DNA of 46,810 nt from Candidatus Falkowbacteria bacterium RIFOXYA2_FULL_38_12 (GTDB lineage: Bacteria; Patescibacteriota; Patescibacteriia; XYB2-FULL-38-15). Positions 39,250-46,810 of this stretch are shown piece by piece (the first letter of the stretch is position 1; each line of letters starts with the position of its first letter). Where the stretch lies: assembly GCA_001778095.1 (NCBI GenBank), contig MFGA01000023.1, positions 1 through 46,810 on the forward strand, read 5' to 3'. The notes under the pieces were generated by a model, which was not told where the DNA came from, made no database searches, and was given only the letters and a program-made list of their open reading frames with translations. Position numbers and translations under genes: made by a program.

Positions 39250-39492
39250 AGTTTTTTATGCCTAATTATTTACAAATTCCTGTTCCGCTCCGAGATGAAG
39301 CGGAACAATTTATCTGCGAGCAATTACTTTGTTTTTAATTTACTTTTGTTTATTCTTAATCTGTTTTTAAACTTCTTATTAGCTGTTAGCTGTAAGTGTA
39401 TTATTTTTTATACATACCATTTCATGAGTAATTCTATCTTCGTTAGATCTAAAAGATTTTTCACAAAAAGAACATTGGTATAAAGACATATT

Positions 39493-39966
39493 TTATTTCT
39501 TCCCTTTCACCACCTTCACCTTAATCGCCTTATTTTTTTCTTCCGACGCTTTAGGAACAGTGATTTTTAAAACTCCATTTTCCGATTTAGCTTCCGCCTT
39601 ATCCCCTAGAACCGCGACGGGCAATGGGATAGTGCGATAAAAACTGCCGTAGCGCATTTCTTTTCTATAAAAATCTTTTTCATCAACTTCTGATTTTCTT
39701 TCGGTTTTTCCTTGCACTGTCAAAACATTATCGGTAATGGAAACATCAACATCATCGGGATCAACTCCGGCCAAAGACATTTCCGCAACAACGCCGTCTT
39801 TGGTTTGATAAACATCCACTGCCGGAATAAAGCCGGCTGTTTTATTTGGCCACTCCGAAAAATTCTCAAAAAGTTTGTCCATTTCTTCAAATGGCTCAAA
39901 CATTGGGAATGGCCTCCAACGAATAATTGCCATATTATTTTTGCCTCCCTTAAACGCCCGCGCCAA
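39493..39966 (-). CDS. Hsp20/alpha-crystallin small heat-shock protein
   Basis: PAVDVYQTKDGVVAEMSLAGVDPDDVDVSITDNVLTVQGKTERKSE...YGSFYRTIPLP...KSENGVLKITVPKA. Confidence 0.95.
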   Translation of the reverse strand: MARAFKGGKNNMAIIRWRPFPMFEPFEEMDKLFENFSEWPNKTAGFIPAVDVYQTKDGVVAEMSLAGVDPDDVDVSITDNVLTVQGKTERKSEVDEKDFYRKEMRYGSFYRTIPLPVAVLGDKAEAKSENGVLKITVPKASEEKNKAIKVKVVKGKK

Positions 39967-40038
39967 TTTTGATATTGATCGCGAACTTAATTATGGAGTA
40001 AGTTAGATTTTGGTTGTCAGTTGTTAGAAAATGGAATA

Positions 40039-40087
40039 GCAGACTTTAGTCTGCGCCTTAGTAAGATTAACGCGAACTAAAGTTCAC
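40039..40087. repeat. inverted pair of 7-bp hairpins, family C
   Basis: GCAGACT-TT-AGTCTGC (40039-40054) and GCGAACT-AA-AGTTCAC (40072-40087). Confidence 0.75.
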
Positions 40088-40105
40088 TACTCCCTTTTTT
40101 TATAA

Positions 40106-40135
40106 GAGTGGATCCCCGCCTTCGCGGGGATGACA
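40106..40135. repeat. family B hairpin repeat, left of grpE
   Basis: GAGTGGATCCCCGCCTTCGCGGGGATGACA. Confidence 0.9.
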
Positions 40136-40144
40136 AAGAACGGA

Positions 40145-40672
40145 TTACTCGCTCACTATCACCTTTGCCGCGATAACCACCCTTCCGGCCAGTTTGTACC
40201 CCCCGCCGACTTCTTCCAAGACGATATCACTCCCGACTTCTTCTCTTTTTTCTTTAGCGACCGCTTCATGAAGCTCCGGATTAAATTCTTCTCCGACTGT
40301 TTTTATTTCTTCTATATCCAAATTTTTCAAAAAACCTTCAAATTGTTTTTTTATGTTTACAATTCCCTCTGACCAACCTTCGCTTTTATCATTATTGCCT
40401 GAACCTACAGAAGGCGCCTCCTTACATGCCCTTTTCAACCCATCATAAATCGGCAAAAATTTTAAGATTATTCCCAAATTAGCAAACCTCACTAAATCTT
40501 TTTGCGCTTCTCCTGACTGATTTTTTAAATTAAGATAATCCGCTTTGGCTCTTTTCCAGCCGTTCAAATACTCTTCCGCTTCCTTTTTACATTTTTCCAT
40601 TTCCAATTTTAAATTTTCCAGTTCATCAGCCTCTTGTTGTTTGTCGTCAGTTGTTATTTTTTCTTCTGCCAT
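40145..40672 (-). CDS. grpE: GrpE nucleotide exchange factor
   Basis: Coiled-coil N-terminus, ADYLNLKNQSG...FLPIYDGLKRA...GEEFNPELHEAVAKEK. Confidence 0.93.
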   Translation of the reverse strand: MAEEKITTDDKQQEADELENLKLEMEKCKKEAEEYLNGWKRAKADYLNLKNQSGEAQKDLVRFANLGIILKFLPIYDGLKRACKEAPSVGSGNNDKSEGWSEGIVNIKKQFEGFLKNLDIEEIKTVGEEFNPELHEAVAKEKREEVGSDIVLEEVGGGYKLAGRVVIAAKVIVSE

Positions 40673-40680
40673 AATTTAAT

Positions 40681-40710
40681 TGTCATTCCCGCGAAGGCGG
40701 GAATCCACTC
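40681..40710. repeat. family B hairpin repeat, right of grpE, inverted
   Basis: TGTCATTCCCGCGAAGGCGGGAATCCACTC. Confidence 0.9.
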
Positions 40711-40725
40711 TTTTTATTTATATGT

Positions 40726-41409
40726 TTATATATCCAAAATTTCTTTCACGTATTTTACCAACCCAACATTCTTTTTATAATCCATTCGGATCGGCCCTAA
40801 AACCGCGATAACACCTTTACCTTTTTTGCATTTACTTATTATCACACTGCAATTATCACTAAAAGGATTTTTACTGCCAATTAAAACTTTTATGTCATCA
40901 CCAATATCATCAAAAATTTTATACATAACCTCATCAAGCTCATCAACAACTTCTCCGATTCTCCGCGCTAAATTTTGATCATGGAATTCCGGTTTACCGA
41001 ATAAATTGGAAAGACCGGTATAGTATATATCTTTTGCATTGAAAGCCAAAATTACTGCTTCGCCGGAAATTTCCGCCAACATCTTGGCGATTTTTTTATT
41101 CGGCATCTCCTCGGACTTTGCGCTTTTATTTAAAACTTCTTTGTCTTTTTCCGAAATTTTAACATCTTTTTCCGTATTTATTTTTTCCAAATAAAAATTA
41201 TAGCCAAGCTCGGTCGGTATCCTGCCGGCGGAAGTATGCGGCTGGGTAATATATCCTTTTTCCTCAAGAGCCGCCATTTCGTTTCTAATGGTTGCCGAAC
41301 TCAACTTAAAACTCCCCCGCCCCGCCAAAAAACCGGAAGCGACCGGCGCGGCTTTCTTAATATATTCGCCAACCAAAGAAATGAGCATTTTTTCCTGTCT
41401 TGTTTCCAT
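40726..41409 (-). CDS. hrcA: heat-inducible transcriptional repressor HrcA (short form)
   Basis: LVGEYIKKAAPVASGFLAGRGSFKLSSATIRNEMAALEEKGYITQPHTSAGRIPTELGYNFY. Confidence 0.93.
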   Translation of the reverse strand: METRQEKMLISLVGEYIKKAAPVASGFLAGRGSFKLSSATIRNEMAALEEKGYITQPHTSAGRIPTELGYNFYLEKINTEKDVKISEKDKEVLNKSAKSEEMPNKKIAKMLAEISGEAVILAFNAKDIYYTGLSNLFGKPEFHDQNLARRIGEVVDELDEVMYKIFDDIGDDIKVLIGSKNPFSDNCSVIISKCKKGKGVIAVLGPIRMDYKKNVGLVKYVKEILDI

Positions 41410-41428
41410 ATTAGCTCATTGTAAAAAA

Positions 41429-41455
41429 TTAGCAGTCGCTTGTCAAGAGTGCTAA
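41429..41455. promoter_or_regulatory. CIRCE element
   Basis: TTAGCAGTC-N9-GAGTGCTAA; one mismatch to TTAGCACTC-N9-GAGTGCTAA, directly upstream of hrcA. Confidence 0.93.
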
Positions 41456-41516
41456 TTTCATATTACTAAAAACGCGAAGGGCTGTCAAATGCCGTCCGCG
41501 CTATTTTACATTATTT

Positions 41517-41643
41517 TTCCCCTCCCTTGAGGGGAGGGGTTAGGGGAGGGTGAGAAAAATATTTAACTACTGCTCCACCCCCTCCTAGCCTTGCGCCACC
41601 GCTATAGCTTTAGCGACACGCGGCCCCCATCAAGGGGGAGGAA
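41517..41643. repeat. C/G-rich long inverted repeat, family A copy 2, with nested hairpin insertion at 41591-41623
   Basis: Same arms as 1160-1253 but interrupted by TTGCGCCACCGCTATAGCTTTAGCGACACGCGG. Confidence 0.85.
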
Positions 41644-41649
41644 CTAATA

Positions 41650-42294
41650 TTACTCATTCTTTTTAAACTGCGACGTAATCTCGCACAATAAAACATTTTC
41701 TACATGAATTCCTCTCGGATGGAAAATTCTATCCAGTTCATTTTTTATCGCCACTTCTATTTGGTTTCTCTGCAAAGAAATAATATCTTGAGTGGAATAA
41801 AGCGAAGCAATCATTCTTAAACGGCTTCTGATCGTCGGACGAATAATTTTCTCCACAAAATCCTCGCCGATATTTTGCCAAATATAGGGAATCTGATCCA
41901 CATCAAGCCGTAAAAGCATTGTCCCTTCAATTTGAATGTTTCTGTTATCTAAACTGACGGCGCCGATAGGCGTATCCCCCAGCGCTCGGACATTTTCCGC
42001 GTTAAAATCTTTGCTGATATTGTATTCAAGAGTTTGAGTGTTAAAAAGTTTGGCTCTTTGCCAAAAAGGAATTTTGAGATGAAGCCCCGGATGAAGCACC
42101 TTTTTTAAGACGCCTCTCCCTAAATCATAAACACAAGCGACATACCCCGGCGGAACAGTAATAAAAAAACCCTTCAAGACATCCTCAACAACAAAAGAAT
42201 ACATTATTTTATCCAATGAATCAGCCATATTTTCTTTTATTCTAGATAAATTATCTTCTTCTAGCTTATTCTTTTCGGCCATTCTGTCAACCAC
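41650..42294 (-). CDS. SPFH/band 7 (prohibitin-like) protein
   Basis: FFITVPPGYVACVYDLGRGVLKKVLHPGLHLKIPFWQRAKLFNTQTLEY. Confidence 0.85.
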   Translation of the reverse strand: MVDRMAEKNKLEEDNLSRIKENMADSLDKIMYSFVVEDVLKGFFITVPPGYVACVYDLGRGVLKKVLHPGLHLKIPFWQRAKLFNTQTLEYNISKDFNAENVRALGDTPIGAVSLDNRNIQIEGTMLLRLDVDQIPYIWQNIGEDFVEKIIRPTIRSRLRMIASLYSTQDIISLQRNQIEVAIKNELDRIFHPRGIHVENVLLCEITSQFKKNE

Positions 42295-43015
42295 TCTTCA
42301 CCTTCTCAATCTCAATTTTATTATCCGCGATTCTAATTTTAATTTTAATTCTTTGTCGCACAATAATAATCAGGAAAGAAAAAACCAGCGAGGTTAATAT
42401 AAAAATAGACTTTGCCATTGGCAACGTCCAAAGTATTAAAAATACAACCAACGGAAAAAATATTTGATAAAAAACATCTGATTTTGTAAGCGGACTCCCC
42501 TGACTTCTCTGATCAAAATAAATTTCCAAAAATAAAATAATGCCGACTATTCCGCTCCAGAGCAAACTTCGTACTCCCAAATCATACCCTAAAAAATTTG
42601 TATTTATAAAATCAGGCGTTCTGACCCAAGAATAAAGATCTGCCAATTTTCCGTTTATTCCGCCGACAAAAACTTGATACAAAAGAACTAAAATCAGGGC
42701 TTGTCCGGCCAAGACTAAAACCTTAGCCCACGGACTGACGCGGTGTTCGCGCATTACTTGCCTGATAATTTCATTTTTCTGAACGGGATCATTTTTAAAA
42801 TCATGTTCAATTTTCGCAATTTTTTCTCCCAATTTTTCGTAAAGAATTTTACTACGCTCGGAAACAACCGTAAAAGGCAAAAGCGCGATACGGATAATAA
42901 AAGTCAAATAAATAATAGCCAAACCGAGATGACCAAAGGCCAAGCCATTGTAAAGCAGGATTAACAAATTCAAGAGCGGAGTATATAAAAAATCGTGCCA
43001 AAGCGCTGGAAGCAT
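42287..43015 (-). CDS. yidC: YidC/Oxa1-family membrane protein insertase
   Basis: HLGLAIIYLTFIIRIALLPFTVVSERSKILYEKL...VSPWAKVLVLAGQALILVLLYQVF. Confidence 0.88.
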   Translation of the reverse strand: MLPALWHDFLYTPLLNLLILLYNGLAFGHLGLAIIYLTFIIRIALLPFTVVSERSKILYEKLGEKIAKIEHDFKNDPVQKNEIIRQVMREHRVSPWAKVLVLAGQALILVLLYQVFVGGINGKLADLYSWVRTPDFINTNFLGYDLGVRSLLWSGIVGIILFLEIYFDQRSQGSPLTKSDVFYQIFFPLVVFLILWTLPMAKSIFILTSLVFSFLIIIVRQRIKIKIRIADNKIEIEKVKSG

Positions 43016-43059
43016 AATGTAAAAACTTTTAACCTTTCACTTTTAACCTTTAACTTTTT

Positions 43060-43137
43060 TGGTACCGCTATCGGGATTTGAACCCGAGTTTCCTCCGTGA
43101 GAGGGAGGCGTCCTAGACCGGGCTAGACGATAGCGGC
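43060..43137 (-). tRNA. tRNA-Glu (anticodon CTC), CCA encoded
   Basis: Minus strand GCCGCTATCGTCTAGCCCGGTCTAGGACGCCTCCCTCTCACGGAGGAAACTCGGGTTCAAATCCCGATAGCGGTACCA. Confidence 0.95.
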
Positions 43138-43150
43138 CCGTTACCGGGTC

Positions 43151-43246
43151 GTCATCCTGAACGCAGTGAAGGATCTCGGGCGAATGCCCGCTATATTCTT
43201 TTCTAGCCCGCATACGCGGGAGATTCTTCGCTCTGCTCAGAATGAC
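43151..43246. repeat. inverted pair of GTCATyCTGA... hairpin repeats, family D
   Basis: GTCATCCTGAACGCAGTGAAGGATCTCGGGCGAATGCCCG and, inverted, GTCATTCTGAGCAGAGCGAAGAATCTCCCGCGTATGCGGG. Confidence 0.9.
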
Positions 43247-43343
43247 ACAAAACCCGTATTTATATAACAATATTATAGCCAAAATGACAAAAAATAGCAA
43301 AAGATAGCCTAAAAATAGCTTTTTTCTAGGCTATCAAAAATAT

Positions 43344-44624
43344 TTAGCTCTGCCATTCTTCTCCCTGTCGCACCAACAAATCTTTAGCCAAAAGAGGTTC
43401 AGCCATTAATTCTTTGACCACTTTTTCCATTCTTGCGCCCTGCGATCCTTTTACCAATATTAAATCACCTTGTTTTATTTTGCTTTGAGCAAAGAGACCG
43501 GCTTCCTCAGCAGTGGGAAAATTGAAGACAACTTCTTCGGGCATCCCCTCTTTTATGGCAGATCGTCCAATGTCGCGCGATCGCTCTCCAACAGTGATCA
43601 AAAAATCAATGCCATTGGCAAAAACCGCCCGGCCAACCTGACGATGACCTTCTTCACTAAAACCGCCAAGTTCAAGCATATCGCCCAAAATAGCAAACTT
43701 TTTATCATCTTGCGGTAAATTTATTGACTTCATCACGCCCAATGCGGCCTCCGCCGGTATGGGCGAAGAATTATACGAATCATCTATTATTAAAGTTTTT
43801 TTAATGCCGGGAATTAAATTCATTCTTCCTTTTGGCGCCTTATAATTTTTTAAACTTTCCGATATCTCCACTAAATTCATGTCATAGGCTACACCAACAG
43901 CTGTAGCAACCAAGGCGGCATAAATGTGTTGTCTTCCCAAAACTCCCGGGATAAAAACAGGGACAACCGAGCCGTTGTAGCTCAATTTAAATTTCATTCC
44001 TTCTATTTCAATACCGTCTCCGATAATGCTATCTTCCTGCGCTCGCACTCCCGCCTCAGAATCAAATCCATAGGTCAAAACTCTTGCCTTTGATTTTTCT
44101 CGCATCTCATAAACCTTTTCATCGTCATGATTCAAAATAGCGCACCCGCTTGAATCAAGATGACTAATAATCACTCTTTTTTCTTTAACAATTTTATCCA
44201 CGCTTTCAAAAAATTCCAGATGCGCCGGACCGATTCCGGTCGCCACGCCGATTTTACAAGGAGCCAAGTCTGTTAAATATTTAATATCTCCGGGATGATC
44301 GGCCCCCATTTCCAAAATTAAAATTTGCGGATAGTCTTTATCTTTAAATAGAATTAAACTTATTCCCTTGAAAATAACTTTTAGCCACTTAACAATTGAT
44401 CTATTCCCGGATTCCACATCCAAAATAGACAAAGGCATCCCCAGCTCATTATTATAATTTTTTATGTTTTGTCTGACTTTAAATTTAGACGACAAGACAG
44501 CAAAGACAGCTTCTTTGGCTGACGTTTTTCCCATACTGCCGGTTATTCCAATCACTTCCGGTTTATATTTTTTCAAAACTTTTTTAGCTAAAATGTAAAG
44601 TATCTTTTGCATTATCTTTTTCAT
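43344..44624 (-). CDS. murF: Mur ligase, UDP-MurNAc-tripeptide-D-Ala-D-Ala ligase type
   Basis: VIGITGSMGKTSAKEAVFAVL; LEMGADHPGDIKYL; IDDSYNSSPIPAEAAL; VKGSQGARMEKVV. Confidence 0.92.
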   Translation of the reverse strand: MKKIMQKILYILAKKVLKKYKPEVIGITGSMGKTSAKEAVFAVLSSKFKVRQNIKNYNNELGMPLSILDVESGNRSIVKWLKVIFKGISLILFKDKDYPQILILEMGADHPGDIKYLTDLAPCKIGVATGIGPAHLEFFESVDKIVKEKRVIISHLDSSGCAILNHDDEKVYEMREKSKARVLTYGFDSEAGVRAQEDSIIGDGIEIEGMKFKLSYNGSVVPVFIPGVLGRQHIYAALVATAVGVAYDMNLVEISESLKNYKAPKGRMNLIPGIKKTLIIDDSYNSSPIPAEAALGVMKSINLPQDDKKFAILGDMLELGGFSEEGHRQVGRAVFANGIDFLITVGERSRDIGRSAIKEGMPEEVVFNFPTAEEAGLFAQSKIKQGDLILVKGSQGARMEKVVKELMAEPLLAKDLLVRQGEEWQS

Positions 44625-44660
44625 AATATTTCTTTCTTAATTAATAAATTCATAAAACAA

Positions 44661-44840
44661 TAAATCCCAAATTCTAAAATCTAAATTTCAAATCAACGTC
44701 TAAAGCACCAAATCCAAAATTACAAATCCCAAATAAATTCAAAGCACCAAATTTAAATGTTCAAAACAATTGTTTTTGGATTTTGGACATTTGGTTATTG
44801 TAATTTATTTGGAGCTTATGATTTTGGATTTGTGATTTTA
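44661..44840. repeat. AT-rich foldback intergenic repeat
   Basis: Dyad around TTCAAAACAATTGTTTTTGG with aaatcccaaattctaaaat / attttggatttgtgatttt arms. Confidence 0.65.
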
Positions 44841-44885
44841 CTAACAATTTATAATTTAAATATAAATAAAGGCAACCGTGGTTTC

Positions 44886-46760
44886 TTACTTCCTATTTGG
44901 CGGAACTCTTAAATAGTTTAACACATACTGAGCGATTTCTCCAAAAAGAGGCGCGGCCGAACTTTCCGCCCAAATAACATCTCTCGGGTGATCAATTTTT
45001 GTTAACATCACAAACTTCGGATCTTCCACCGGAGCAAAACCGACGAACGAACCAATATTTATATCTGCTTCATAACCAAGTCCATCTTTTTTAGGAACTT
45101 GAGCTGTACCGGTTTTACCCGCGACATAATATCCCGGAACACCGGCTTTTTTCCCATGTCCGTTTTCCACAACGGAAACAAGCATGCCTCCCAAAAGGGT
45201 GGAAGTCCTTCCGGAAATAACCTGTCGGACAAGCTTGGGAGAAGTCTTTACAACTTCACCATTGCTTTTTCTCGCCTCATCAACAATATATGGCTTCATT
45301 AATTTTCCTCCGTTGGCAAGAGCGCCAAAAGCCGAAACCATTTGAATCGGGGTCACGGATATTCCTTGACCAAAAGAAGCGGTCGCTCCCCAAATTTCTC
45401 CTTTTTTCTCTAAAGACTTCACATTGCCACTTGCCTCATAATCAAGCTCAATTCCAGTCATTACCCCAAAACCAAAATCATTAACATATTTACGAAAAGA
45501 GTCAACTCCCATTTTATTCATAGCAAAAACCACTCCGGTGTTTAATGACGCGTCTAAAACCTGCGTCATTGTTTGTATTCCATGCGCCTTTAAGTCGGAA
45601 TTTCTGATTGTGTAGCCGTCTATTTTTAGAAACCCCTCATCATTATATGTGGTGGCGGGAGTAATTTTACCCAAATCAAGCGCCGAGGCAATGGTTATCG
45701 CTTTAAAAATTGATCCGGGCTCATATTGATAAAAAATAGCCGGATTGTTAAACGTGTTTATGTTTTCAGTTTTGGCGTAATCGTTCGGATCAAAATCGGG
45801 AACAGAGCACATTGCCCAAATTGCCCCGGTCTTGGGGTCCATAATAATTACCGACCCACTGTCGGCTCGATGCTTTTTTATCGCTTCTTGTAGCTTATTG
45901 CAAGCAAAAAATTGTATATTTCTATCTATTGTTAAAACTAAATCTGTCCCGTCTTCGGCTTTGTCCCAAGTACGGCCGGAAATCGGTATCCATCTTCCGG
46001 CAACATCTTTTTCTGATTCCATAAATCCCTGTTTGCCGGCCAAATCTTTTTCAAAAAAACCTTCAAGACCATATTGACCAATCTTCTTGTCATCTTTTGT
46101 TCCCAAAAATCCCAAAATATGACTGCCAATATTTCTTTCCGGATAAAAACGCTCACTCTCTTCGGTAAACCCAATCCCACTTGCTTTTAGCTCTCTTATT
46201 TTTGTTGACATCTCTTCACTTACTCTTTTTTTTAAAGGTTCATACGGATCGTTGGATTTACTAAGCTTGCCTAATATTTCATCCAAAACTTTTTGTCTTG
46301 CCTCTTTATATTTCGCTTCCAAAATTTCCGGAGTTTCCCCTTCCTTAATTTCAACGTCGCTCCTGGTGAAAAATATATCCGTAAGTTTTTCCGCCAATTC
46401 CGCGGGATTTTCCACTCGGTTCGGTTCTGCGTAAACTTGATAAAGAGATTGGTTGGTCGCTAAAGGATACAATTTTTTAGTTTCAGACGAATCCCCCACT
46501 TCTTGTATTAAAATTTTTCCTCTTTCCGGAATAATTGATCTGGAAATTTCGTGCTGGCCGGCGGCTAGGGCTAAATAAAAATCATGACTTAAAATTTGCA
46601 GACTAAAAAGGCGAAAAATCGCCACTCCGCCAAACAAAAAAATAACAACTGTAAGAATTATTAAACGGGTATCTTTTGGGGAATGGTCTGCGTTATAAGA
46701 ACTTCCCTTCTGCAAAAATTTTTTTGTCATAACCCAATCTCGGCGGTTAATTCTATCCAA
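44886..46760 (-). CDS. class B penicillin-binding protein (FtsI/PBP2-like transpeptidase)
   Basis: YQYEPGSIFKAITIASALD (SxxK), KTGTAQVPK (KTG), N-terminal TM. Confidence 0.93.
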   Translation of the reverse strand: MDRINRRDWVMTKKFLQKGSSYNADHSPKDTRLIILTVVIFLFGGVAIFRLFSLQILSHDFYLALAAGQHEISRSIIPERGKILIQEVGDSSETKKLYPLATNQSLYQVYAEPNRVENPAELAEKLTDIFFTRSDVEIKEGETPEILEAKYKEARQKVLDEILGKLSKSNDPYEPLKKRVSEEMSTKIRELKASGIGFTEESERFYPERNIGSHILGFLGTKDDKKIGQYGLEGFFEKDLAGKQGFMESEKDVAGRWIPISGRTWDKAEDGTDLVLTIDRNIQFFACNKLQEAIKKHRADSGSVIIMDPKTGAIWAMCSVPDFDPNDYAKTENINTFNNPAIFYQYEPGSIFKAITIASALDLGKITPATTYNDEGFLKIDGYTIRNSDLKAHGIQTMTQVLDASLNTGVVFAMNKMGVDSFRKYVNDFGFGVMTGIELDYEASGNVKSLEKKGEIWGATASFGQGISVTPIQMVSAFGALANGGKLMKPYIVDEARKSNGEVVKTSPKLVRQVISGRTSTLLGGMLVSVVENGHGKKAGVPGYYVAGKTGTAQVPKKDGLGYEADINIGSFVGFAPVEDPKFVMLTKIDHPRDVIWAESSAAPLFGEIAQYVLNYLRVPPNRK

Positions 46761-46810
46761 TTATTATCGTCCCATTTATACGCTTTAAACTTGCTGGATT
46801 TTTCCGTATC

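Noticed and set aside
43043-43300. ORF 'MLFFVILAIILLYKYGFCVILSRAKNLPRM...ILHCVQDDD'
   Set aside because: Translation of the family D inverted repeat plus tRNA-Glu; a well-known type of spurious repeat-derived ORF.

Overview
AT-rich bacterial chromosomal window whose gene content suggests a Candidate Phyla Radiation/Patescibacteria-type genome (inference only). Nearly all genes are on the minus strand. They include pduL, a PfkB kinase, rsmE, rlmN, mscL, class I aldolase and glpX, ABC-F, dnaX-tRNA-Gln, a VirB4/TraG-like ATPase, cysS, an hrcA-grpE-hsp20-(two-gene insert)-dnaK-dnaJ heat-shock locus with a CIRCE element, yidC-SPFH, tRNA-Glu, murF and a class B PBP. The few plus-strand genes are two cold-shock paralogs, a GlsB/YeaQ protein and CorA. 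The notable biology is mostly non-coding: (1) a MITE-like foldback element with long TIRs, one copy flanked by a perfect 9-bp direct repeat, plus a second copy; (2) several palindromic intergenic repeat families whose copies differ by base-pair-preserving substitutions, including a ~32-bp hairpin inserted into two different host repeats; (3) a conserved 5' leader shared by the two csp genes; (4) a GC-rich, hairpin-rich segment with a terminator at the left edge; (5) a direct-repeat-flanked cassette (small TM protein plus zinc-ribbon/HEPN-like protein) inside the heat-shock locus; (6) a gene broken by a G7 homopolymer frameshift. All calls are by reading; no searches or folding programs were run.
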